Positions 40,746 through 49,632 of a stretch of DNA of 64,000 nt are shown here, piece after piece. The notes under the pieces were generated by a model. It worked only from the letters and a program-made list of their open reading frames with translations, searched no databases and was not told the origin of the DNA. The DNA comes from Spyradenecus sp045634445. GTDB taxonomy: Bacteria; Verrucomicrobiota; Kiritimatiellia; RFP12; DVOR01. The DNA lies in the NCBI GenBank assembly GCA_045634445.1, contig JAZRAG010000014.1:23051-87050 (forward strand), written 5' to 3'. Every line of letters begins with the position of its first letter. The first letter of the stretch is position 1. The position numbers were made by a program, and so were the translations under genes.

Positions 40746-43085
40746 TTAGAAGCCTTGCACTTCAGGGGTAAATTCAATTTGCGTGCGCATCTGTAATTCG
40801 TGACGCATCTTTTGCATCAAGGCTAAGATATCCGAACCATTACAAGCGTCATCGGTTGCAATCACATTAGCGTGTACAGGGGCGACAAATGCGCCACCGA
40901 TACGCCAAGACTTTGCGCCGAGCTTGTCAAGTTCTGCACCAGCGCTGAAGGCGGGGTCGTATTTGAAGAGCGAACCGCAAGTGCGCAGACCTGTAAAATT
41001 GGTGCGTTTGGCATGGTATTGCATACGCGCTTCGTGGATAGTGATGCGCGGCACATTGGGCGTTAGGCGGAAGGTGACGGAGAGAATGGTCATGCCAGAG
41101 ATGCCGCGGACAGAACGGTAACCATAGGTAATCGCATCTGCGGGAATATGGCGTAATTGTCCATCGCTTAAAACAACGCGAATCTCGGTGATGCGTTCCC
41201 AAACGGCATGTTGGTGCGCGCCAGCATTCATGCGCGCCCAACCGCCCACTGTGCCCGGAATGCCGTGCATGAATTCCAAACCAGAGAGACCATCAGCTTC
41301 CAATTTATCTAAAAGGACGGCGCCTAATAAGCCAGCCCCAACGGTGATTGTGTCGCCTTCGCGATGGTATTGCTCAAAGCAGGCGCCTTTCAAGGCACAG
41401 AGGACGCCTGGTACACCAAAGTCAGAGAACCATGCATTGGAACCACCGCCAATGGTCTGCACAGGAATTTCATTGCGTTTGCAGAAGAGCATTAAGGCGG
41501 AGAGGGCGGCAATGTTTTGGGGTTCGGCGTAGATATCAGCTTTGCCGCCAGCACGGAAGAAGGTGTGCTGGGCGAGGGGCTCATTCGCACGCAATGTAAC
41601 TTCGTTGGACTTAAAGTAAGCAGAGAGCAATGCAAAGGCGGCATTGGCGGCGGGTTTTATCGGGGAGGTGTTAATCTCCTGGCCAATGCGCTCAACATCG
41701 CCTGCGCCGACAATCATTAAGAGGTCACCCTCCTGCGCGGACTGACGTAAGTAATTCAATACTTCGGTGGTATCGCGTGCCAGTAAGAGGGGTTGGTTTG
41801 GGTTCTTCGCGCGCATAGCGGCGTAAAGCTCATAGGTGTCGCAACCATGATGCTTCTCTTCGCTTGCGGCATACACGGGCAATAGAATGACCTCATGTTC
41901 GCCAGTAAGCGCCTCAACGAAGTCATTTAAGAACTTCTGAGTACGCGAATAGCGATGGGGTTGGAAAATGATACGCAGGCGTTTTTTGGTCTGCAAACGC
42001 GCCATTGAGAGCATTGCGAGGAGTTCGGTCGGATGATGTGCGTAGTCAATGACTGCACGCACGGGAGCCGACTGGGCGGTCATCCACTGGAAACGGCGTT
42101 TAGGGAGTTCGGAGCAGGCGAGGGGAAGGTGCTCGCAGAGGAGTTCTTTGGGGAAGCCCAAAAGCAGACCCGCTGCCATTGCGCCGAGCGCGTTTAAGAT
42201 ATTGTGATCACCTGGCACGGGGAGATTAATTTCGCCGAGGAGTTCATTATTGAACCACAAGGTGAAGACGGTGTTGTCCGCAAAACGGCGTAAATCGGCA
42301 GCACGCAACATCGCACTTTCGTTGAAGCCGTAGGTCAAGATTGGCCCGCGCTTGTATTGTGTGGCCACGCGCATGGCGCGAGGTGCATCAGCGCATACTG
42401 CCACACCTTCACGTGTATTTTCGACCACGGTTGCAAAGCAGGCTTCAATTTCTTCGTAACTCTTAAAGTGGTCGACATGGTCAAGGTCGATATTGGTCAT
42501 CACCGTGATGGCGGGGTGCTCATAGGCGAGGGTGCCATCACTTTCGTCAGACTCCGCAACGGCGAGTTGGTCTTCGGAGAGACCATCATGCAGATTGCCA
42601 TGAATGGGACCTGCATTGGTGTGCAAACGGGGCGTATAGCCACCTAAGCACCAGAGAGGATGTTGGCCAATACACTGTAAGAGGCGTGTGGTGAAGCAAC
42701 TGGTAGTCGTTTTACCATGGGTGCCGCAGACGGCGATAGAACGCAGTACGCTAACCCACCCCGCCAAGCATTCGCCGCGAGATAAGACGGGAATTCCAGC
42801 TTCACGCGCCATGACGAGTTCGGCTTCGTTCGCACTCACAGCGGCACTGTAGACGAGGGCGTCACAGGTGGTTAAGTGCGCAGTATCGTGGTCTTGGTAG
42901 ACGTGAATATTGTTGCGTTCAAAAAACTTCGAGAGCGCTGGCGGGATGTGGTGGTCGCAACCAGAGACCTTCCACCCGCGCAAGTGCAGCATCCATGCGA
43001 TTGCTGCGGCACCCACACCACAAATGCCCATGATGTGAACGCGCTTCGGCGGAAGGGTAAAGAGATTGATAGGTTGGGGCTTCAT
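40746..43085 (-). CDS. MurC-MurB fusion: UDP-MurNAc L-alanine ligase and UDP-MurNAc dehydrogenase
   Basis: One 779-residue chain carries two cytoplasmic peptidoglycan enzymes. Residues 1-~470 are MurC: IMGICGVGAAAIAWML, the ATP loop CGTHGKTTTS, DESDGTL, TNIDLDHVDHF and DYAHHPTEL. Residues ~490-779 are MurB: FRAGGKADIYAEP (FAD), IGGGSNAWFSDFG, GIPGTVGGWARMNAGA and the catalytic serine region TCGSLFKYD. The order of reactions in the cell is MurB then MurC, so product could pass within the fusion. Its ATG overlaps the preceding small gene by 4 bp. Fusions of mur genes are known in the PVC group (MurC-Ddl in Chlamydia). Confidence 0.95.
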   Translation of the reverse strand: MKPQPINLFTLPPKRVHIMGICGVGAAAIAWMLHLRGWKVSGCDHHIPPALSKFFERNNIHVYQDHDTAHLTTCDALVYSAAVSANEAELVMAREAGIPVLSRGECLAGWVSVLRSIAVCGTHGKTTTSCFTTRLLQCIGQHPLWCLGGYTPRLHTNAGPIHGNLHDGLSEDQLAVAESDESDGTLAYEHPAITVMTNIDLDHVDHFKSYEEIEACFATVVENTREGVAVCADAPRAMRVATQYKRGPILTYGFNESAMLRAADLRRFADNTVFTLWFNNELLGEINLPVPGDHNILNALGAMAAGLLLGFPKELLCEHLPLACSELPKRRFQWMTAQSAPVRAVIDYAHHPTELLAMLSMARLQTKKRLRIIFQPHRYSRTQKFLNDFVEALTGEHEVILLPVYAASEEKHHGCDTYELYAAMRAKNPNQPLLLARDTTEVLNYLRQSAQEGDLLMIVGAGDVERIGQEINTSPIKPAANAAFALLSAYFKSNEVTLRANEPLAQHTFFRAGGKADIYAEPQNIAALSALMLFCKRNEIPVQTIGGGSNAWFSDFGVPGVLCALKGACFEQYHREGDTITVGAGLLGAVLLDKLEADGLSGLEFMHGIPGTVGGWARMNAGAHQHAVWERITEIRVVLSDGQLRHIPADAITYGYRSVRGISGMTILSVTFRLTPNVPRITIHEARMQYHAKRTNFTGLRTCGSLFKYDPAFSAGAELDKLGAKSWRIGGAFVAPVHANVIATDDACNGSDILALMQKMRHELQMRTQIEFTPEVQGF

Positions 43086-43405
43086 AATAACGTGCGCTCC
43101 TCGAGCAATTCAATCAAAAAAGGGCCGTGACCCGTGGCGCAGACTTGGTGTGCACGATCAAGGGTGGCCGTCAGGGCTTCAGGACGAATACGCGCCCCAC
43201 GAATACGAAAGGCTGGTGCTAAATCAACTAAACAGGGATTCGCAAAGGCCATGGGAAGGGGTTTGTCGCCCGCGAAACCATTGTTGTGGATTACGAGAAT
43301 GGTGGGTTCGTGTGCCAATGCCATTCGATTTAATTCCGCAAAGAAGCCCTCCCAAAGTAAGGCTTCTGGCGTGAGATGGCGCGTTTCAACTTCACACTTA
43401 TTCAA
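43082..43405 (-). CDS. Small protein resembling the C-terminal half of a TPP-binding domain
   Basis: About 107 residues; the start is uncertain (TTG 43405 proposed, ATG 43453 would lie deep in yicC). The pattern PTILVIHNNGFAG, then NPCLVDLAPAFRIRGARI and finally GHGPFLIEL resembles the last third of the TPP-binding domain of acetolactate synthase, benzoylformate decarboxylase and phosphonopyruvate decarboxylase (NNG, NPDFxxLAxAxG, GPxLIEV). The GDG motif that starts the TPP site and all other domains are absent. Its TGA overlaps the murCB ATG, so it looks like a real, translated gene. It could be a remnant, a binding partner or an unrelated fold. Confidence 0.5.
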   Translation of the reverse strand: MNKCEVETRHLTPEALLWEGFFAELNRMALAHEPTILVIHNNGFAGDKPLPMAFANPCLVDLAPAFRIRGARIRPEALTATLDRAHQVCATGHGPFLIELLEERTLL

Positions 43406-44267
43406 GATTTTGTACCTGTTCGCGGACCGTTTCAAGCAAGGTCTTAAATTCAATTGTCAGAGTGGAGATGTGGTTGCTTGCACACTTTGAGCCCGTGGTG
43501 TTGATTTCACGGAAGAATTCTTGGCAGAGGAAATCTAAGGGGCGTCCGCAAGGTGCGTCACCTGAGAGGAGCGTCTGCGCGTGCGCGAAGTGGGCTTCGA
43601 GGCGGGTAAGTTCCTCAGAGATATCACAACGATCTGCAAAGAGGGCAACTTCGCGTTCAAGGTGGCCTTCATCTAATGCAATGCCACTGGGGAGTAAATC
43701 CTGGATGCGTTTGGCCAACTGTTCACGATGTGTTGCGGGGAGCGTGGGGGCGATGGCTGCAATCTCTTGATACATCGCTTCTAACTTCGCTAAGCGCGTT
43801 TGGATATCCGCGGCGATGCGCTGGCCCTCGTGTTCACGCATGGTTTGGAGTTGGGCTAAAGCTGCCTGGGTGGCAGCTTCAAGTGCAGCCCAGAACTCAT
43901 CAGAGGGTTCGGGGATAGCAACGGCTTCAGGGGTAGCGGTAGAGAGTGCAACCAAGTCCGACAAGGTAGGGGTGCAAGGCACTTGTAGGGTAGTGGCTAA
44001 ATCACAGACTTGTTGGTAGCGTGCTGCCAAGGATTGTGCGGCATCTGTGACTGCTGCTGTCTTGATATTCACGGCGCACTTCACAGCGCCACGCGCAATG
44101 GATGCCTTAAGCACGCTCAAGAGTTTGACTTCAAAACACATCCATTCCCGTGGTAACCAAATAGAAGCATCAAACTGCTTACGATTTACCGTTGCGATTT
44201 CAACCGTAATTGAAAACGCCTGACACGCAGCAACCCCGCGCCCAAAACCTGTCATTGATTTAACCAT
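43398..44267 (-). CDS. yicC: YicC family endoribonuclease
   Basis: A 289-residue YicC protein; E. coli YicC is an endoribonuclease that acts on small RNAs. The N-terminal VKSMTGFGRG and NRKQFDASIWLPREW, and the C-terminal GRPLDFLCQEFFREINTTGSK (DFLxQE...REiNT) with the ending TIEFKTLLETVREQVQNLE, are diagnostic. A long helical region lies between. I start at ATG 44267 because VKSMTGFG is the family start; the frame is open four codons further. gmk, its usual neighbour, is absent. It heads the murCB run on this strand. Confidence 0.95.
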   Translation of the reverse strand: MVKSMTGFGRGVAACQAFSITVEIATVNRKQFDASIWLPREWMCFEVKLLSVLKASIARGAVKCAVNIKTAAVTDAAQSLAARYQQVCDLATTLQVPCTPTLSDLVALSTATPEAVAIPEPSDEFWAALEAATQAALAQLQTMREHEGQRIAADIQTRLAKLEAMYQEIAAIAPTLPATHREQLAKRIQDLLPSGIALDEGHLEREVALFADRCDISEELTRLEAHFAHAQTLLSGDAPCGRPLDFLCQEFFREINTTGSKCASNHISTLTIEFKTLLETVREQVQNLE

Positions 44268-44425
44268 AATGCCACACATTTTATCAAATTTCTACGCGTA
44301 CGCGCGCGTGTTGCTTGTCCATTTCAGTATTTTCATCAACAACAAATACGCCTTGCAAATCAATACACACGAAGTGTAGCGTTTACAAGGCGCAGATTGC
44401 CGAAAAATGACGAATAGTACTCGTG

Positions 44426-45592
44426 TTAGAGGCACATCCGATAGATGGCTTCTACATCGGCAGGGGTAAGGGGTTTGAGGCCATTAAGCGTGCCATAACG
44501 GCAGGCTTTTTGAGCCATAAGTGGGAGGTCTTCGGCTTTGATGCCAACCTTGGTGAAGGTGTCATCAAGCTTGAGGGTCTTGAAGAAGAAGTCGCTAAGG
44601 CGACGAATGGCCTCTTGGGCGATTGTCATCGGTGGTAATGTGGCATCAATGCCAAAGACATTTGTGCCAAATTGAACATATTTTGCAACTGTTGTTTCGT
44701 CTAAACAGTAAGTGAGCCAACGTGGGGTCAAGATGGCAAGGCCTAAGCCGTGAGTGATGTCATAACGCGCGGAGAGTTCATGTTCCATCGGGTGGCAACT
44801 CCAATCGTGCGCTTTGCCGCCATTGACGAAGCCATTAATGGCCCAAGAGGAGGTCCACATGAGGTTGGCACGTGCTTCGTAGTGGGTGGGCTCTGCCATC
44901 GCGATAGGGGTGTAACGGATGATTGTCTTGAGCATCCCTTCCATAAAGCAGTCAAGCATATAGAGGTCGGCTGTTGTCGTAAAGTAGACCTCCAAAATAT
45001 GACTAATCATATCAGCCGAGCCGCAAGCGGTTTGATAGGGGTTTACGGAGTAGGTGACAGTGGGATCAAGGAAGGAGACTTTGGGAAGAAGTGGTGCAGC
45101 TAAACGGCCAAGTTTATCACCTGTTTCAAGATTGGAAACAACGCCGCCAGGGTCCATTTCAGAACCCGTTGCCGAGAGGGTCAAAATCGTAACGAGCGGT
45201 AATGCTTTCTCAATGGGGGCATGTTCAGAGAAGAACAACCACGGATCGTGATCAACATAGGCGCCAGCTGCTACGAATTTAGCAGCATCAAGTGTAGAAC
45301 CACCCCCGACAGCAAGAATGACATCAATGTGCTTTTCTTTACAAATGGCAACACCTTCACGGACAGATTCAATGCGTGGATTGGGAGCAATGCCAGAAAG
45401 TTCATAGACTTCTAAGCCTGCTTTTTCAATTTCGCGAATGACTGTGTCATATAAGCCAATTTGCTTAATGGAGCCACCACCATAGGCCAATAAGACACGC
45501 TTACCATAACGTGCGAGTTCTTTACCTAAGTGATGAAATTGGTTTTCACCAAAGTAGACCTTTACTGGAATGTCGTAAATAAAAGGATTCAT
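44426..45592 (-). CDS. Iron-containing alcohol dehydrogenase (BdhA/YqhD-like)
   Basis: A 388-residue group III alcohol dehydrogenase. The N-terminal nucleotide domain has VLLAYGGGSIKQIGLY and VGGGSTLDAAKFVA (GGGS phosphate site). ILTLSATGSEMDPGGVV follows. The C-terminal helical domain holds the metal ligands in KAHDWSCHPMEHELSA and ITHGLGLAILTPRW. Size and motifs resemble NADPH-dependent butanol dehydrogenase and aldehyde reductases, which detoxify aldehydes or make fermentation alcohols. I start at MNPFIYDIP (ATG 45592); an earlier ATG adds 14 untypical residues. It lies 46 bp behind uvrA. Confidence 0.92.
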   Translation of the reverse strand: MNPFIYDIPVKVYFGENQFHHLGKELARYGKRVLLAYGGGSIKQIGLYDTVIREIEKAGLEVYELSGIAPNPRIESVREGVAICKEKHIDVILAVGGGSTLDAAKFVAAGAYVDHDPWLFFSEHAPIEKALPLVTILTLSATGSEMDPGGVVSNLETGDKLGRLAAPLLPKVSFLDPTVTYSVNPYQTACGSADMISHILEVYFTTTADLYMLDCFMEGMLKTIIRYTPIAMAEPTHYEARANLMWTSSWAINGFVNGGKAHDWSCHPMEHELSARYDITHGLGLAILTPRWLTYCLDETTVAKYVQFGTNVFGIDATLPPMTIAQEAIRRLSDFFFKTLKLDDTFTKVGIKAEDLPLMAQKACRYGTLNGLKPLTPADVEAIYRMCL

Positions 45593-45637
45593 CTTCGTGT
45601 CTCTCGTGTACGTTACACATTGCGTGTGTAACATCGG

Positions 45638-48499
45638 TTATAAAAGCGATTTGAGGGCTTGACCTGTGAAAGAACCTTCCACCTTCGCGACATCTTCAGG
45701 GGTGCCGGTTGCAACAAGGGTTCCGCCACGGTCACCGCCTTCGGGACCAAGGTCAAGAATCCAGTCTGCCGACTTAATGATGTCAAGGTTGTGCTCAATG
45801 ACAACGATGGTATTTCCTTGATCGCGGAGGCGTTGGAGAAGCGTGAGCAATTTATGCACATCTGCGAAGTGGAGACCGGTGGTCGGTTCGTCAAGGATGT
45901 AGAGTGTTTTTCCCGTAGCACGCTTGGAGAGTTCGGTGGCCAATTTAATACGCTGTGCTTCACCCCCAGAGAAGGTGGTGGCGGATTGCCCCAAGCGGAT
46001 GTAGCCTAATCCAACCTCAGAGATGGTCGCGAGTTTGTTGGCGATGGGCGGGATATCGCGGAAGAACTCCAACGCTTCATCAATGGTCATATTTAGCACA
46101 TCTTCAATGGTTTTACCCTTGTAACGAACTTCAAGTGTTTCGCGATTGTAACGTGCACCATTGCACTGTTCGCATGGGACATAGACATCGGGAAGGAAGT
46201 GCATCTCAAGACGTTTCATACCATCGCCTTGGCAAACTTCGCAACGGCCACCCTTCACGTTGAAAGAGAAGCGACCAGGCTTATAACCACGCATCTTCGC
46301 AGCGGGAGTGGCGGCAAAGAGTTCGCGAATCGCAGTAAAACAACCCGTATAAGTGACGGGGTTGGAACGCGGTGTACGGCCAATAGGGGACTGGTCAATC
46401 TCAATCATCTTATCCAAGTGCTTGAGACCTGTAATCTTCTTGTAGGTGCCCGCTTTTTCGCGTGATCCATGGAGATGGTGTGCAAGGGCGCGCTTGAGGA
46501 TGTTGTCAACCAATGTAGACTTACCTGACCCCGAGACACCTGTCACGCAGACAAAGCATCCCAATGGAATCTTGGCGGTGAGGTTTTTGAGGTTGTTTTG
46601 TACGCATCCTTCTAAGGTGAGCCACTTGCCAGAAGTGGGTTTGACACGCTTGGGAACTGGGACGAATTTACGCCCTGTGAGATAGTCAGCCGTCTGCGAA
46701 CGCGCACATTCAAGAAGGCCCTTTGCGGGGCCTTGGTAGACCACTTCGCCCCCATGGACACCTGCGCCAGGGCCGATATCAATAATGTAATCTGCGCGGC
46801 GAATCATCTCTTCATCGTGTTCCACCACGACAACCGTATTGCCGCGTTTTTGGAGACGATGGAGCATATTGATGAGGCGTTCGTTATCACGCGGATGGAG
46901 ACCAATTGTGGGCTCGTCTAAGACGTAGAGCACGCCCACAAGACCACTGCCAATCTGTGAGGCGAGACGAATACGTTGCATTTCGCCGCCAGAAAGGGTG
47001 GCACTTTCGCGTTCAAGGGAGAGATAGTCAAGGCCCACATCCACAAGGAAGCCTAAGCGCCGGCGAATTTCCTTGAGGATATCTGCCGCCACGGTTTGTT
47101 CGTGTTCGGCGAGGGGCTCTGGCACGAGGTAATCTGCATCTGCAGGCGTCTTTTCTGCGAGGGCATCAAAGAAGGCGAGGGCATCACGCGCAGGAAGTGA
47201 CATAATGTCGGGAAGTGTGCGCCCCCCAACGGTTGCTACGCGACTCTCTGGGCGCAGACGCTGTCCATTACATGCGGGACAACGCTCTGGAGAGAGGAAT
47301 TGGGAGAGCGTTTCACGTGTATCGTCATTGTCGCTTTCTGCGTAGCGACGTTGAAGATTGGGTAGGACACCTTCAAAGGGTTTGTCTGTCGTATTGCGTA
47401 CTCCCTTGAGGTAGTAAACGAGCTCTACGGGCTCGTCTCCCGTGCCATGGAGTAATTCATCGCGAAACCATTTAGGCAACGCTTCAAAGGGTGTTTCAAG
47501 GTCGATGCCACGATTGTCTGCAAAGGCGCCGAGGAGCCAGTTGTAGTACATCAAGAGGTGATGTCCTCCGCGTCGCCATCCCACAATTGCTTCGCGGAGA
47601 GGTTTGGTCTTATCGGGAACGACGAGGTCTTCGTCAAAGACCATTAAGGCGCCCAAACCAGAACACTTCGGACACGCGCCATAAGGGGAGTTAAAGGAGA
47701 AACTGCGCGGCTTGAGTGCTTCAAAGCTAATGCCACAATCCGAACAGGCATTTTTTTCAGAGTAAAGCGTGGCTTCCCCCCCAACGATTGAGACCTCAAC
47801 TAATCCATCGGCTGCACGCAGGGCTTGTTCAACGCTATCTGTAATACGGCTCCGAAGACCTGGCTTGAGGACTAAGCGGTCAATCACCGCATCAATGCGG
47901 TGGGGACACTTTTTATCAAGGTCGGGCCATTCATTCTCAATATCAACAATCGTACCATCCACACGTGCACGCACATAGCCTTGACGTTGTAATTGGGCAC
48001 GCACTTCATCATGACGTCCTTTACGGCCGCGAATGACAGGGGCGAAGAGGATGAGCTTGGTTCCTTCCGGAAGGCGTTCAATGTGGTCAACGATTTGTTC
48101 GGCGCTCTGTGGGTGGACAGCCTTGCCGCACTTTGGACAGTGCGCGTGACCAATATTGCCCCACAACAAACGCAGATAATCGTGAATTTCGGTCACCGTG
48201 GCCACGATGGAACGTGGATTACTCCCACTGGCGCGTTGTTCAATTGCAATTGCAGGGGAGAGGCCTTCAATGTGTTCGACATCCGGCTTCTGGAGTTGGT
48301 CTAAGAATTGACGCGCATAGGCAGACAAACTCTCCACGTAGCGACGTTGCCCCTCTGCGTAGAGCGTATCAAAGGCGAGCGAACTCTTGCCCGAACCCGA
48401 AAGTCCCGTAATCACCGTCAGTGAATCGCGCGGGATACGGACATTGATATTCTTGAGATTATGTTGGCGGGCACCAGTAATTAAAATATCATCAGACAT
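45638..48499 (-). CDS. uvrA: Excinuclease ABC subunit A
   Basis: DNA damage recognition ATPase of nucleotide excision repair, 953 residues. The first ATPase site is GLSGSGKSSLAFDTLYAEG (residues 32-50) and the second GVSGSGKSTLVDNIL (about 640). Two ABC signatures (TLSGGEMQRI and TFSGGEAQRIKLA) and two Walker B regions are present. The zinc modules CSDCG...CPKCSG and CEVCQG...CEQCNG are intact. uvrB and uvrC are not in the window. It lies downstream of epmA and ahead of the alcohol dehydrogenase gene. Confidence 0.98.
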   Translation of the reverse strand: MSDDILITGARQHNLKNINVRIPRDSLTVITGLSGSGKSSLAFDTLYAEGQRRYVESLSAYARQFLDQLQKPDVEHIEGLSPAIAIEQRASGSNPRSIVATVTEIHDYLRLLWGNIGHAHCPKCGKAVHPQSAEQIVDHIERLPEGTKLILFAPVIRGRKGRHDEVRAQLQRQGYVRARVDGTIVDIENEWPDLDKKCPHRIDAVIDRLVLKPGLRSRITDSVEQALRAADGLVEVSIVGGEATLYSEKNACSDCGISFEALKPRSFSFNSPYGACPKCSGLGALMVFDEDLVVPDKTKPLREAIVGWRRGGHHLLMYYNWLLGAFADNRGIDLETPFEALPKWFRDELLHGTGDEPVELVYYLKGVRNTTDKPFEGVLPNLQRRYAESDNDDTRETLSQFLSPERCPACNGQRLRPESRVATVGGRTLPDIMSLPARDALAFFDALAEKTPADADYLVPEPLAEHEQTVAADILKEIRRRLGFLVDVGLDYLSLERESATLSGGEMQRIRLASQIGSGLVGVLYVLDEPTIGLHPRDNERLINMLHRLQKRGNTVVVVEHDEEMIRRADYIIDIGPGAGVHGGEVVYQGPAKGLLECARSQTADYLTGRKFVPVPKRVKPTSGKWLTLEGCVQNNLKNLTAKIPLGCFVCVTGVSGSGKSTLVDNILKRALAHHLHGSREKAGTYKKITGLKHLDKMIEIDQSPIGRTPRSNPVTYTGCFTAIRELFAATPAAKMRGYKPGRFSFNVKGGRCEVCQGDGMKRLEMHFLPDVYVPCEQCNGARYNRETLEVRYKGKTIEDVLNMTIDEALEFFRDIPPIANKLATISEVGLGYIRLGQSATTFSGGEAQRIKLATELSKRATGKTLYILDEPTTGLHFADVHKLLTLLQRLRDQGNTIVVIEHNLDIIKSADWILDLGPEGGDRGGTLVATGTPEDVAKVEGSFTGQALKSLL

Positions 48500-48524
48500 C
48501 GCTAAACCTCATATTAAAGAGAGA

Positions 48525-49394
48525 TTAACGCAGTTCGCAGAAGGGGCGAACCTCAGAGAGCGCAGTTTTTCCACACGCCAACATCACTAAGCGATCAATG
48601 CCAAGGGCGATACCAGCTGTAGGCGGCATTGCAGGAAGAGCGGCTAAGAAGGGCTCATCTAAGGGGTAGGTGGGCAAGCCACGCGATTGACGCATTGCGA
48701 TGGTGGCTTCAAAACGTTGGCGTTGCTCGGTGGCATCGGTGAGTTCGCCATAGCCATTGGCAATTTCAATGCCATTGAGATACGCTTCAAAGCGTTCAGC
48801 AACGCGTGGATCGTTCGGATTAAGCCGTGCTAAAGCGGCAGCTGGAGCAGGGTAATCAATGAGATACGTGAGACCAGATTTTGGAAGTGCAGGCTCAATT
48901 TTCAACGCCATATCCTCATCAAAACGGTCCTCATCCCATGCTTCAAGCGGATCCCATCCTGCCACTTCGCGATAGATCTCTGCTACGCGGATGACGGTGG
49001 GCGTGAGCGATTGTCCCAAAACGGTACTGACGAGCGCTGCCACATCGGTGTAGAGCGCATCAATGGTTTCATTTGGGCGATACCACTCTAAGAGCGTAAA
49101 TTCGGGATTGTGACGCGAACCAATCTCTGCCTCACGGAAACATGCCCCCATTTGGTAAATCTTCCCAACGCCTTGGGCGAGTAAGCGCTTCATGTGCAAT
49201 TCTGGAGAAGTGCGTAACCAACGCCCTTGACCCGCTGGAGGCGGTTCTAAAAAGGCTTCATTTGCGGGCGCAGGAATACGAATCGGTGTCTCCACCTCAC
49301 AGAAGCCATGCGCATCAAAGAAAGCGCGCACCGAACGTAAAATCGCGGCACGTTGTTGCAAAACGTTAAAGTCAAGAGCACCAGAATCATTCAT
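48525..49394 (-). CDS. epmA: Elongation factor P lysyltransferase EpmA-like (truncated class II lysyl-tRNA synthetase)
   Basis: A 289-residue paralogue of the lysyl-tRNA synthetase core without the anticodon-binding domain, as in EpmA/GenX/PoxA, which attaches beta-lysine to elongation factor P. Class II motifs are visible: FCEVETPIRIPAPANEA (motif 1), FREAEIGSRHNPEFTLLEWYR (motif 2; FREAEIGSRHNPEF) and GIALGIDRLVMLACG (motif 3). The partners epmB and efp are not in the window. The ATG at 49394 sits only seven bases after a TATAAT box and no ribosome-binding site is seen, suggesting a leaderless mRNA. Confidence 0.9.
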   Translation of the reverse strand: MNDSGALDFNVLQQRAAILRSVRAFFDAHGFCEVETPIRIPAPANEAFLEPPPAGQGRWLRTSPELHMKRLLAQGVGKIYQMGACFREAEIGSRHNPEFTLLEWYRPNETIDALYTDVAALVSTVLGQSLTPTVIRVAEIYREVAGWDPLEAWDEDRFDEDMALKIEPALPKSGLTYLIDYPAPAAALARLNPNDPRVAERFEAYLNGIEIANGYGELTDATEQRQRFEATIAMRQSRGLPTYPLDEPFLAALPAMPPTAGIALGIDRLVMLACGKTALSEVRPFCELR

Positions 49395-49401
49395 GGTTTT
49401 T

Positions 49402-49410
49402 ATTATAGCA
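49402..49410 (-). promoter_or_regulatory. Extended -10 promoter immediately before epmA
   Basis: Reverse-strand TGCTATAAT; its last base is seven bases from the epmA ATG, placing the expected transcript start at or next to the start codon. The region 49411-49580 is A+T-rich and shows no gene. Confidence 0.65.
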
Positions 49411-49570
49411 TAAATCGTAGAAAATGCGGATAGATAAATTGTAATAATTACGAAATGTTAGTTTAAAATGTATGAATATCAATAAAAATAAATAAAACTA
49501 TTTAATGACAATCGATGCACCTTTAGATTTTTGATTACGTAGATGAAGATACTATGACAGTCGGCGTGAG

Positions 49571-49606
49571 GGTAAAAGAAATCAGCCGCGTGAGTACACG
49601 CGGCTG
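49571..49606 (-). terminator. Terminator after gdhA
   Basis: A perfect 10-bp stem CAGCCGCGTG/CACGCGGCTG (49583-49592, 49597-49606) with a four-base loop, followed on the reverse strand by ATTTCTTTTA. Confidence 0.85.
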
Positions 49607-49632
49607 AGGTGTATTCGTTGAAGTAACAACGA

